A stretch of 64,000 nt of DNA from Thermoplasmatota archaeon (lineage in GTDB: Archaea; Thermoplasmatota; Penumbrarchaeia; Penumbrarchaeales; Penumbrarchaeaceae), in contig JARVGK010000008.1 of assembly GCA_029762535.1 (NCBI GenBank), positions 1 through 64,000 on the forward strand, in the 5' to 3' direction. Positions 17,338-25,813 of this stretch are shown here, piece by piece. The notes under the pieces are model-generated. The model saw only the letters and a list, made by a program, of their open reading frames with translations, was not told the DNA's origin and searched no databases. Every line of letters starts with the position of its first letter. Position 1 is the first letter of the stretch. The position numbers were made by a program, and so were the translations under genes.

Positions 17338-18753
17338 CTAGAACTTCTTCCTGACCATCGTTCCCCAGGACCTCTTCCTCTTCATCAGGTCGATCAGGCC
17401 CCTCAGCCTCCAGTAGGTTATGAGCTGCCTGAATCCAAGGTTCTCCACCACCGCAAGGGCTATCATCCGCGTGATGTCGTTCTCGTCGATGTACTTCTTC
17501 ACACTGATCTCCTCGAGTATCAGGGCGAACATGGACAGTATTATCCCCAATACCACAGCGAGGAACAGGAACACCAGAAAGAAACCTATGTTTATCCATC
17601 CCATCAGGACCGATACTATTACCATGAAGTATCCGAAGACCTCAAAGAGCGGCCCGATCCCCTCGAAAATGAGGAAGAACGGATAGGAGAGCATGCCAGC
17701 GGCGCCGTATCGAGGGTTAAAGGCCATCTCCCTGTTCATGAGCAGGCTCTCGATGAGCCCCCTCTGCCACCTGTTACGCTGCCTGCTGAGGATCTTGAGC
17801 TCGTCCGGCGCCTGCGTCCAGCAAACAGGGTCCGGGACGAAAATGATCTTGTACGGCCGCTTCTTCTTTCTCATGTAGCGGTGCATCCTGACCACTAGCT
17901 CCATGTCCTCGCCCACGGTCTTGTGATTGTAACCACCGGCCTCGATCACTATTCTGCGGTCGAAGAGGCCGAACGCTCCGGATATTATCAACAGGGCGTT
18001 GATGAGGTTGAACCCCGACCTGCCACAGAGAAATGCCCGTATATACTCCACCACCTGGAGCGCAGGCAGCATCTTCCTGGGCATCCTTATCTCCGTTACC
18101 TCCCCGTCCTTTATCGTGCAGCCGTTCGCTATCCTTATCATGCCGCCGAGGGCGATGACCTCCTTACCCTCGGTCAGATATTCCTCCACCATCCTCTGCA
18201 ATGCGTTCTTCTCGAGGAGCGAATCAGCGTCTATAGCACATACCAACTTTGATCGTGAGAAGTTGATGCCCACGTTCAAGGCGTCGGCCTTTCCACCGTT
18301 CTCCTTGTCAACGACCAGAAGGTTCGTATGGGTCCTGGAGCGATAGACGTCCCTGATCTCCTTTGTCTCCAGGCGCCCGGAGGGCTTCCGCTTCGCCAGT
18401 TTGAGCTTGAATCCCTTTTTCAGGGCGTCGAGGGTCCCGTCCTTGGACCCGTCGTTTATCACGATTATCTCGAGCTTCGGATAGTCGACCTTCAACAGGG
18501 AATTCACGCTCTCGACTATGGTCACCTCCTCGTTGTATGCCGGGGAGAGTATGGACACGCTCGGCAGGATGGGGGATCCCTTGACGTTCCTGTGCCGGCT
18601 CATGCGCCTCTTCCTGAAGTTGATGAGCTGTATGGTCGAAAGCGCCGACAGGAAAATATAATACAGGTTCAGGCACAGGAAATAGAATAGTATCATCAGG
18701 TTGAAGACGAAGAGAACAAGTTCCAGGTAGTGCCAGAAGCTTGCCATCCGCAC
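17338..18753 (-). CDS. Membrane glycosyltransferase family 2 (processive, PgaC/IcaA-like)
   Basis: 471 residues. N-terminal membrane span near 8-40, GT2 domain about 63-330, then three or four spans between about 350 and 425. Catalytic signatures are visible: SPAYNEE (70-76), D175-A-D177, GED at 281-283, and QRNRW at 325-329, the Q-x-x-R-W motif of processive beta-glycan synthases. Product sugar cannot be read from the sequence; poly-GlcNAc- or hyaluronan-like polymers are options. It follows the HEAT-repeat gene with a 15-bp gap, so the two are one operon. Confidence 0.88.
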   Translation of the reverse strand: MRMASFWHYLELVLFVFNLMILFYFLCLNLYYIFLSALSTIQLINFRKRRMSRHRNVKGSPILPSVSILSPAYNEEVTIVESVNSLLKVDYPKLEIIVINDGSKDGTLDALKKGFKLKLAKRKPSGRLETKEIRDVYRSRTHTNLLVVDKENGGKADALNVGINFSRSKLVCAIDADSLLEKNALQRMVEEYLTEGKEVIALGGMIRIANGCTIKDGEVTEIRMPRKMLPALQVVEYIRAFLCGRSGFNLINALLIISGAFGLFDRRIVIEAGGYNHKTVGEDMELVVRMHRYMRKKKRPYKIIFVPDPVCWTQAPDELKILSRQRNRWQRGLIESLLMNREMAFNPRYGAAGMLSYPFFLIFEGIGPLFEVFGYFMVIVSVLMGWINIGFFLVFLFLAVVLGIILSMFALILEEISVKKYIDENDITRMIALAVVENLGFRQLITYWRLRGLIDLMKRKRSWGTMVRKKF

Positions 18754-18768
18754 TACCCCTTCATGAGA

Positions 18769-19803
18769 TCAACCCATTATACTATCGCTGTCCCAGCATT
18801 CGGGCCCCATCGTGTTGCCTAATGAGATATCATCGACGATCGATGGCGACTCCAGAGGCTGGTCCCATATCGAAGAACGATGCTTTCGGACCGGTACGTT
18901 CTCCATTGACTCCTCGACGGCGTCCCCGACGATCTCGTCCGTATCCCATACCATATCCTCCAGCACCTTCGCCGCGGACGGAGTGCCTATCCTCGAAAGT
19001 GACTTGGCCGCATGCGCCCTTACATTAGCATCAGGATCCCTTGAAAGCGGCCTGAGCAACCGGGCACCCCTGTTTAGCCCTTTCCTCCCTACAAGGATCG
19101 CGGCTGCCATCCTGCAACGGGCATCGGCCGACCCGGCCAGCTCCTGGATGTGCTTCATATCGATATCCGATCCGAGCAGCTCGTACATCAGCTCCCTGAA
19201 ATGAGAATCCGTGCAGGACGATATCAACTCTGGGAGCCTGGTGGAGAGGAACCTGCTGTGGATGGAGGTCAGATATGATATGCAGGATATCACGAGATCG
19301 TTATTGTCGTCATCCAGCAGATCGACGGCATGGTCCTCGGCATCGTTTAGCTCTAGCCTCGACAGCCTTCCGAGGGCAATGGCCTTCTCCCATGCGCTGC
19401 CGTTCTCGATTATAGCCATGTCATCGATGACATACCCGATCTCCCTGTAGAGGAGCCTCAGCCTTCTCCTGTCCGATTCGCTCAGGCTCTTCTCTATGAC
19501 GATCTCCGGGTTCGAAGGGTCCTGGGAGGATCCGCTGTATAGAGCGATAAGGAGGTCCCTGAAAAGGGTCCTCTCCCGATCGTCCAGCTCGATGATGCCG
19601 GCCCTCTTTCCTCTGCGCAGGTAGGAATCTATGTAACGGGACCATGAAGGCATAGCCTTTTTCAGGCTCCTCGACCTCTTGTATTTGCTCACGGTGATCG
19701 TGGAATATATCAGAAGCTGCAGGAACAGGAACACGACAGCGCCGGCTATCAGGTATGCTACCAGCTGATAGAGCATCTGCTCGAAACCGTGTCCTACCTG
19801 CAC
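18769..19803 (-). CDS. Membrane-anchored HEAT-repeat protein
   Basis: 344 residues. One membrane span near 12-36, a basic segment, then an all-alpha region with HEAT-like repeats in the second half: LELNDAEDHAVDLL, CRMAAAILVGRKG, VRAHAAKSLSRIGTPSAAKVLE. The cytosolic repeats would serve as a protein-binding scaffold. It is the first gene of an operon with the GT2 synthase, so it may hold or regulate that enzyme. A TATA-like ATTAAATA lies about 25 nt upstream of the start. Confidence 0.75.
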   Translation of the reverse strand: MQVGHGFEQMLYQLVAYLIAGAVVFLFLQLLIYSTITVSKYKRSRSLKKAMPSWSRYIDSYLRRGKRAGIIELDDRERTLFRDLLIALYSGSSQDPSNPEIVIEKSLSESDRRRLRLLYREIGYVIDDMAIIENGSAWEKAIALGRLSRLELNDAEDHAVDLLDDDNNDLVISCISYLTSIHSRFLSTRLPELISSCTDSHFRELMYELLGSDIDMKHIQELAGSADARCRMAAAILVGRKGLNRGARLLRPLSRDPDANVRAHAAKSLSRIGTPSAAKVLEDMVWDTDEIVGDAVEESMENVPVRKHRSSIWDQPLESPSIVDDISLGNTMGPECWDSDSIMG

Positions 19804-19913
19804 GAAGGCCTCAAGGCCGATGATTTCGTATTTAATGTTTCCTTATTATTCTCCCTGCCAGAGAATCATATTCGGTGACGATGAACCGATTAGTATCGAT
19901 ACCGTCTATAAGA

Positions 19914-20747
19914 TCAGGAGCACTCGTCCTCGGGACGCTTTTCCAGGCAGTCCACATGCTTTCTGCGCATTATATACCTGGTCCATAGCGATCCGGCGAC
20001 CCTGACGAGCATTTTCCTCGTCAATATCCTAGACGATCCAGCGATCGCTCTGAAGAACGATCCCGGGACGAACGAGGGCGTCCTTCCCAGCTTCCTGAGC
20101 GCCTTTGAAACCACCTTCTCCGGTTCCATCAGCCCGAAACCGCTGCCCACCTCAGCCACCTTCCCGAACTCGGTCTTGACCGCCCCCGGCGCCAGGGAAA
20201 GTACGTCCACCCCCCTACCCTTCAATTCGTACCATAGGGCCTCACCCAGCATGAGATCGTATGCCTTGGTCGCGGCGTAGTTCGCCATGTAAGGCAGGCT
20301 TATCATGCCCGCCATCGAGGCCAGGAAAATGATCCCGCCCCTGCCCCTCCCAACCATCGCAGGGGCAAGGGCCTTTGTCAGGACGAGCGGAGCTCTGGCG
20401 TTCACGTGCAGCATCTCGAGCTCCTTCTCCGCATCCGTCTCCAGGAATGGTCCGGACGTAGCGAATCCCGCGTTGTTCACGAGAAGTCCGATCTCGAGGT
20501 CATTTATCACAGGATCCAGCTCGAGCATGAAATCCTCGAGCGAGAGATCGACCGGGGCGACCCTGACATCCACATGGTATCTCGTTCGCAGTTCCTTTGC
20601 GATCCTATCGAGCCGGCCTTTTCTCCTGGCAACCAGGACCAGGTCAAGGCCCTCTGCCGCAAGTTGACGGGCGAACTCCTCTCCGATCCCAGAGGATGCG
20701 CCAGTGATCAGAGCATATCTACCGTATCTCCCCTTCATGTCCTTCAT
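19914..20747 (-). CDS. Short-chain dehydrogenase/reductase
   Basis: 277 residues, classical SDR. TGASSGIG at 15-22 binds the cofactor, NNAG at 91-94, catalytic S144, Y157 and K161 (YAATK). Two Arg at 41-42 after the second strand (LVARRKGR) favour NADP(H). The C-terminal extension with a basic, hydrophobic stretch (ILTRKMLVRVAGSLWTRYI) is like DltE/YqjQ-type membrane-associated SDRs. Substrate unknown. Confidence 0.85.
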   Translation of the reverse strand: MKDMKGRYGRYALITGASSGIGEEFARQLAAEGLDLVLVARRKGRLDRIAKELRTRYHVDVRVAPVDLSLEDFMLELDPVINDLEIGLLVNNAGFATSGPFLETDAEKELEMLHVNARAPLVLTKALAPAMVGRGRGGIIFLASMAGMISLPYMANYAATKAYDLMLGEALWYELKGRGVDVLSLAPGAVKTEFGKVAEVGSGFGLMEPEKVVSKALRKLGRTPSFVPGSFFRAIAGSSRILTRKMLVRVAGSLWTRYIMRRKHVDCLEKRPEDECS

Positions 20748-20833
20748 CGATTAGACCTCGAATGTTCTACCTTATCATTGTCAATTCCATACTATAACTA
20801 TTCCCTAACAGTTCACGGCCTTACCCGACTTCA

Positions 20834-21484
20834 TCACATCAGCGGTATGACGAAGAAGAATATCCCGAAGAATTGAAGGACCGTCCCGCCCAGAACGAAG
20901 ACGTGCCAGATGCTGTGGAAATATTCCCGGTCGTGCATGGCGTAGAAAGGCACGCCCAGAGTGTACACGATCCCGCCCTGGGCGATGAGGACCAGTGCGC
21001 CAAGTGGGACTTTGGAGATCACCCAGGGGAGGGCTATGATGATACACCATCCCATGGCAACGTAAAGGACCAGAGAGAGCACCTTGAAGCGGTCCACCCA
21101 TATCGATTTCACAACGGTCCCCACGATCACGCAGAGCCATACGAAACCGAACAGAGGCCAGCCCCAGCCCTCCCTGAGGAACACGAGCGTTATGGGGGTG
21201 TAGCTGCCGGCTATCAGGAAGTATATGGATGAGTGGTCCAGGACCTTGAACAATCTCTTCGCTGTCTTGTTGGTCAGGGAATGGTACATGGTGGAGGAGG
21301 CGTAGAGAAGGATGATGGTCGCACCGTATATCGAGCATGATACTATGTGCCATGCGTTCCCATACAGGCTCGCGAACACGACGAGAAGGGAAAGGCAGGC
21401 GATACCCATGACCCAGCCGATCCCGTGTATCACGGAGTTGGCGATCTCCTCGCCGACACCGTACTTGCGAGTTCCCTTGATCAT
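20834..21484 (-). CDS. Hemolysin III / PAQR family membrane protein
   Basis: 216 residues with seven predicted membrane spans, the standard length. Family motifs are present: NSVIHGIGW, SSTMYHSL, LDHSSIYFLIAGSYTP, and the C-terminal HSIWHVFVL; the conserved Ser, His and Asp residues would bind zinc as in adiponectin receptors and TrhA/YqfA. Likely role is in membrane lipid or fluidity homeostasis. The start is ATG 21484; a 27-bp-longer overlapping frame has no such features. Confidence 0.88.
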   Translation of the reverse strand: MIKGTRKYGVGEEIANSVIHGIGWVMGIACLSLLVVFASLYGNAWHIVSCSIYGATIILLYASSTMYHSLTNKTAKRLFKVLDHSSIYFLIAGSYTPITLVFLREGWGWPLFGFVWLCVIVGTVVKSIWVDRFKVLSLVLYVAMGWCIIIALPWVISKVPLGALVLIAQGGIVYTLGVPFYAMHDREYFHSIWHVFVLGGTVLQFFGIFFFVIPLM

Positions 21485-21526
21485 CGGCAGGGGAGATGCA
21501 CGAGGGCCTTTTTAAGTTTCCACGGC

Positions 21527-22351
21527 TCATATCCGGTCCTTGAGCCATTTCCACAGTGAATCCTGCAGCTCGATCCTCTTTCCTATGAAAGAATGGTCCG
21601 CATCTATCCTGACCTCCTCCACATTCCGGGCTCCGGCCTCACGAAGGGCGGTGAGGATCAGATCGTGATGGAAAGCGGGGTGCGATGTCTCGTCCAGGTT
21701 TCCGCAGATCATAAGAATGGACCTGTAGGCCAATACCGATGCGATGTTGAGGAGATCGAACCTTTTGGAATTCTCCCTGATCTCCCTCATGAGCCCCTCG
21801 GGCGAACAACCGGAGAGAGGGGGCATGGAGGATGATAATGTCTCCAGCATCCTGTTCTCGTTCTCCTCGGAAAGGGAAACATACCGATCGGTGAGGCCCA
21901 GATTGAATCCAGCTATGAAGGCGATATTCCTGATCGCCGGGTCATCTGATGCCGCCATCATCGCGGCCCATCCTCCCATCGAATAGCCCACGAGGGAGAT
22001 CCTATCGGGATCGATCCCGTATTCGGCATGTTCCTTCCTGAGATGGGATATGACATCCCTCACGCTCTCGACCATTCCCGAGAAGGAAAAACGGCCTCCG
22101 GAGCCCCAGGATCCCTTGTAGTGGAACACGGCAGAGGCCATGCCGCCCCTTGTCAGCATATGGGCGATGTCCATATTGTCATCGTGCCCGGGAAAGCCAT
22201 GGCACAGGACGACCGCGGGGCAGGGAGCATCACCCCCTGGGATCAAAAGCGTTCCGAGGATCGGCCCATCCACTATCGATAGGTGTTCCAGCCGTCCGGG
22301 ATCGGACCCCTCCCCGACGACCGGGTCCATCGCGACCGGATCATGTTCCAT
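21527..22351 (-). CDS. Alpha/beta hydrolase (serine esterase/peptidase-like)
   Basis: 274 residues. The nucleophile elbow GYSMGG places Ser124; CHGFPGHDDNM at 50-60 forms the oxyanion-hole region; GNLDE and DADHSF near the end supply the acid and His230s-240s. The lid region (160-210) is helical. Similar proteins are called osmotically inducible OsmC-associated or BAAT-type hydrolases. Substrate unknown. It is 30 bp downstream of the HAD phosphatase gene on the same strand and probably cotranscribed with it. Confidence 0.8.
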   Translation of the reverse strand: MEHDPVAMDPVVGEGSDPGRLEHLSIVDGPILGTLLIPGGDAPCPAVVLCHGFPGHDDNMDIAHMLTRGGMASAVFHYKGSWGSGGRFSFSGMVESVRDVISHLRKEHAEYGIDPDRISLVGYSMGGWAAMMAASDDPAIRNIAFIAGFNLGLTDRYVSLSEENENRMLETLSSSMPPLSGCSPEGLMREIRENSKRFDLLNIASVLAYRSILMICGNLDETSHPAFHHDLILTALREAGARNVEEVRIDADHSFIGKRIELQDSLWKWLKDRI

Positions 22352-22380
22352 CGCACGTCTCCTTGTTCGTGATCATGTTC

Positions 22381-23142
22381 TCATTCATCGTCCGGATCCA
22401 GTATTCCTGATGCGTAAAGTAGCTCGAGGGCGCCCTTCCAGTGGTCCCGCTTCGCTACGATGTCGGCTATCTCCTTGAGCTCAGGGGTCGCGTTCCCTAC
22501 GACGCAAACCATCCCCCCATTGTTCTTTACTGCCCGGGCACCGGGGACATCGTTTCGGGAATCACAAAAGAACATTATATCCTCCAACCCGATATCGGAG
22601 AGCTCGCAGTACCTGCTGACCCCCGTTCCCTTGTCAACGCCTAATGGGACCACCTCTACCGATGCCGATGTGAGAATGATCTGACATTCCATCTCCCGGA
22701 CCGAGGCGGTGACGGCATCGTAGAGGGCCGCGAGCTGTTCGACGGTATAGGGCTTCCCCTCCATGTAACCCGGGACGTAGATGGATAGAATGTATCTCTT
22801 GGCCGGGTCCATTTCAGCGTTCTCGAAGACCCCGTCGTCCTTTAGCCGATCTATGATGCCCTGTCTGTCCATCAGGCATGCGTTCGGGTCCACCTCGGCC
22901 CCTGATGGTCCGACGGGGAAGGGAATGACCACAGAACCGTTCTCGGCGATCCCTCCTCTCATGGGTCCGAGCCCCCATCTCTTCCTGAACTCGTTCATGT
23001 AGTCGATATCCCTTCCCGAGCAGAGTATCACTGGTGTGCCCTCGCCCTGGACCCTACGCAGGGCCACCTGCAGGGGATAGCCCATATCCCTGCCCGAGGC
23101 ATCGGTTATCGTACCTTCGATATCGAGAAGCAGATGCATCAT
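22381..23142 (-). CDS. HAD-superfamily phosphatase, archaeal phosphoglycolate-phosphatase / sucrose-phosphatase type
   Basis: 253 residues with a C2 (Cof-like) cap. Motif I is LDIEGTIT at 6-13, motif II the CSGRD segment near 41, motif III K in PLGVDKGTG, motif IV CDSRNDV. The second acid of motif I is Glu instead of Asp, which is unusual because this residue is the general acid/base. The closest role is dephosphorylation of phosphoglycolate or a sugar phosphate. The promoter region is shared with the divergent DUF362 gene. Confidence 0.75.
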   Translation of the reverse strand: MMHLLLDIEGTITDASGRDMGYPLQVALRRVQGEGTPVILCSGRDIDYMNEFRKRWGLGPMRGGIAENGSVVIPFPVGPSGAEVDPNACLMDRQGIIDRLKDDGVFENAEMDPAKRYILSIYVPGYMEGKPYTVEQLAALYDAVTASVREMECQIILTSASVEVVPLGVDKGTGVSRYCELSDIGLEDIMFFCDSRNDVPGARAVKNNGGMVCVVGNATPELKEIADIVAKRDHWKGALELLYASGILDPDDE

Positions 23143-23213
23143 CTGGTAATGGCCCTACTGATATATGTGCTTCCCCATAATTGATATATAACACGGTCCT
23201 TTCCAGAAGCAGT

Positions 23214-24281
23214 ATGATAGAATCCGATAGGCCCATGGTCCACATCGAAAGGGCGAAGGAGGAACGTGGTCTTCCCGCCCTGCGCAGCACGATGGAAGCA
23301 CTGGATTGGACGCGGAATATCAGGGCCAATAGCAGGGTCGCGATCAAACCCAACGGATGCCATATCCGCTATCTCCCCGGCCTGATAACCACGCCTCACC
23401 TTCTGGGCGAGCTGGTCCGCATCGTTAAGACCCGGGCCTCGGAGGTCATCGTTGTTGAATCCGATCTCCAGCGGTTCAACGCGATGGATGTCTTCGAGGG
23501 CACAGGTTACCTGGAGGAGGTGGAAAAGGCAGATGGGAGATGCTCCAATCTGACCGAGGAGGAGCAGATAAAGGTAAAGGTCCCCGGCGGTCAGATGTGG
23601 AAGGAACGCACCATGCCCAGATCGCTCGTGGAATGCGACCACTTCATCTCCATGCCGGTGATGAAGACGCACAAGCTATGGCTCGTCTCTTTGGGGATCA
23701 AGAACCAGTTCGGGAACGTCCCGGAATCGGACCGGGTGAAGTATCAGAAATACCTCCCTCAGGTGGTCGGAGACTTCAACGCCTACAGGCCAGCGGATCT
23801 GGTCATTGCCGATGGGTTGATCGGCCTCGAGGCCGATGGACCGATAGCGGGGATCCCGAAAAGATTGGACCTGATCGTCGGCGGGACCAACCTCGTCGCG
23901 ACCGATGCCGTGATGTGCAATATCATGGGCTTCGACCCTCTTGCAAGCGGATTGATCAAGAACATGTACGAGAGAAGGCTTGGCCCTATCGAACTCGATA
24001 GGATCGATCTCTCAGGTCTGCCTCTTGATAAGGCCAGGAGCAAGTTCAGGGGACCATCGCAGGACATCATCTCGAAGATGGAGCGACAGGTCAGGCGCCA
24101 CCCCAAGCTGTCCAATTTCATCTACCGGTCCTGGTTCTTCACCTTCGCCAAGAGGACGGCCTGGGCCGTCAGATCGATCTCTGGATACAAGGGAGGATAC
24201 GAGTCGGAGGTGGAGAGGACGGGTCTCTGGAAGGACTACGACTGGAAGAGCCTGATGGAAGTGTATACCCCCATTGCTTGA
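23214..24281 (+). CDS. DUF362 domain protein
   Basis: 355 residues from ATG 23214; an upstream in-frame start at 23181 sits in the TATA-like TTGATATATAA and is unlikely. DUF362 features are IKPN near 41, HLLGELVRIVKTR, VIVVES, MPVMKTHKLWLVSLGIKN, and ATDAVMCNIMGFDP. There is no ferredoxin domain. DUF362 proteins are found with iron-sulfur and tRNA-related functions but none is firmly assigned. The C-terminal 70 residues are basic. Confidence 0.8.
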   Translation: MIESDRPMVHIERAKEERGLPALRSTMEALDWTRNIRANSRVAIKPNGCHIRYLPGLITTPHLLGELVRIVKTRASEVIVVESDLQRFNAMDVFEGTGYLEEVEKADGRCSNLTEEEQIKVKVPGGQMWKERTMPRSLVECDHFISMPVMKTHKLWLVSLGIKNQFGNVPESDRVKYQKYLPQVVGDFNAYRPADLVIADGLIGLEADGPIAGIPKRLDLIVGGTNLVATDAVMCNIMGFDPLASGLIKNMYERRLGPIELDRIDLSGLPLDKARSKFRGPSQDIISKMERQVRRHPKLSNFIYRSWFFTFAKRTAWAVRSISGYKGGYESEVERTGLWKDYDWKSLMEVYTPIA

Positions 24282-24285
24282 TGGT

Positions 24286-25548
24286 TCATTGAAGGAGGTA
24301 TCTCCAAAGAGGTATGATATCGATCCCTTCCGGAACGGATTCTTCCCCGGTCCAGGTTATCAAGGTCCTTCTACAATCATCATCTATCGACCTCGCAAAG
24401 CTCTTGAATCCTTTTATCTCGCGAGCGATGCTGTTATCATCCAAAGCGTAGGATACCTGGACCAGATCGGTGATCCTATCTCCCTTGACGATCACGAAAT
24501 CTACCTCTCTGTCATGGTCCTTCCAGTAGAACAATCTGATCCCTCCATAGAAGGATTGTTCCCTTAAAAGATGGAGGAATACGGCGTTCTCCATCGACCT
24601 TCCGATCTGCTTCCCTCCGATCGTACTTCCCATAGCCGGGTCTGGCAAATAGACCTTCGGGGTTGACAGATCGGATGACCGGTCGGAAGGATGGTACCTA
24701 TACAATGGTAATGCGAACATCGCTTCCTCGAGATGACCGAAATATTCGTAGAAGGTCTTCTTGCTAGCCTCGAACCTCATCGATCGCCAGGTGTTGAAGA
24801 GTCTATTTATGGAGAATTCCTTCGATCTCGAGCCGATAACGGCCTTTTGAATGAACCGCAGGATCCCTGTGTTGCTTATGCCATGCCTCTCGACCAGATC
24901 TCGGTAGAGGACGAGGTCCATGTACTCCTCATAGAACTTTGAAAGCGGACCTGGATATGTTAAAATGCCTGGAAAGGACCCATTGTAAAGATAGTCCTCC
25001 AGATGGGATCTCAATTCAGCCTTCTGGCGGGTGGATGAGGGATCCTCATAGGTCACACCTATGAAATCAAGGTATTCTTTGAAGGAAAGTGGGAGCACGA
25101 GATGGTTGATGGTCCTTCCTCTGAGGGTTGTTGCTATCTCCCGGGCTAGCATTTTTGATGAGGACCCGGTGATCATGATCCTGTAGCGTTTCCTTTCGTA
25201 AAGTGTGATGACCGCCTTCTCCCAACCATTGACCCTTTGCACCTCATCCAGCAGGACCATTTCCGGTTCCTTACGATAAATCTCTTGGTATATGGTCACG
25301 GATCTGACGATATCCTGGGGCGTCCATCCGTCCAATTGAATATCGTCGAAGTTAAGGTACAGGATGTTGTTATTGTTCATGAGCATTGAGTAGAAAAGAA
25401 AGGATTTGCCAGACCTCCTCGGACCATAGATCGAAGTGATGAAATCGAGGCTCCCTTCCAAATGGATGCGCCTCTGTCTGACATCGATCCTTTCCATGTC
25501 CTCTCGCTTATCGGACATGTAAGTTCGAAGTGTTTCGATATCTACCAT
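24286..25548 (-). CDS. AAA ATPase with DUF4143 domain
   Basis: 420 residues. Walker A GPRRSGKS at 42-49, Walker B MVLLDEVQ near 96-103, sensor ITGSSSKML, and an AAA_14 core up to about 190. The C-terminal half is DUF4143, with the nuclease-like end FYWKDHDREVDFVIVKG that resembles the Holliday-resolvase/PD-(D/E)XK-type strand often seen there. Such proteins are abundant in archaea and poorly understood. TATA-like TTTTTATATATT lies at 25568-25580. Convergent with DUF362 by 4 bp. Confidence 0.85.
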   Translation of the reverse strand: MVDIETLRTYMSDKREDMERIDVRQRRIHLEGSLDFITSIYGPRRSGKSFLFYSMLMNNNNILYLNFDDIQLDGWTPQDIVRSVTIYQEIYRKEPEMVLLDEVQRVNGWEKAVITLYERKRYRIMITGSSSKMLAREIATTLRGRTINHLVLPLSFKEYLDFIGVTYEDPSSTRQKAELRSHLEDYLYNGSFPGILTYPGPLSKFYEEYMDLVLYRDLVERHGISNTGILRFIQKAVIGSRSKEFSINRLFNTWRSMRFEASKKTFYEYFGHLEEAMFALPLYRYHPSDRSSDLSTPKVYLPDPAMGSTIGGKQIGRSMENAVFLHLLREQSFYGGIRLFYWKDHDREVDFVIVKGDRITDLVQVSYALDDNSIAREIKGFKSFARSIDDDCRRTLITWTGEESVPEGIDIIPLWRYLLQ

Positions 25549-25780
25549 ATTATCCCATTAATAACACCATAATATATAAAAAGTTTCCTCGTTGAGGGGG
25601 AAATATGGTTATTATGCTATTACATGCCGCCCTACCGTTATTCGGGTAAACGAGGTGCCACGAGTTTGAATTGGAGACTATGGACCTCTATAGGGACCAC
25701 GACCAGGGTGGCCTAAAGAAAGTCAATATTCCGATCGCGAAAAAATTGCTAGGAATCGCGCAAACTTTAAACAATGTATG

Positions 25781-25801
25781 AAAAACACCGGGAATCCCGG
25801 A
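25781..25801 (-). terminator. Hairpin plus T5, end of the PadR–HAAS operon
   Basis: Read on the minus strand, CCGGGATTCCCGG forms a 6-bp stem at 25789-25801, followed by TG and five T residues. It starts 13 bp after the stop of the HAAS gene. The rest of the 25549-25813 gap holds the promoter of the ATPase gene and a 7-bp inverted repeat (CCTCGTT/AACGAGG) of no clear meaning. Confidence 0.5.
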
Positions 25802-25813
25802 AAGACCGCTACT

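Noticed and set aside
25648-25779. Small plus-strand ORF of about 43 codons in the gap before the HAAS gene
   Set aside because: No start context, no recognisable motif, and it lies in the 3' region of the opposite gene.
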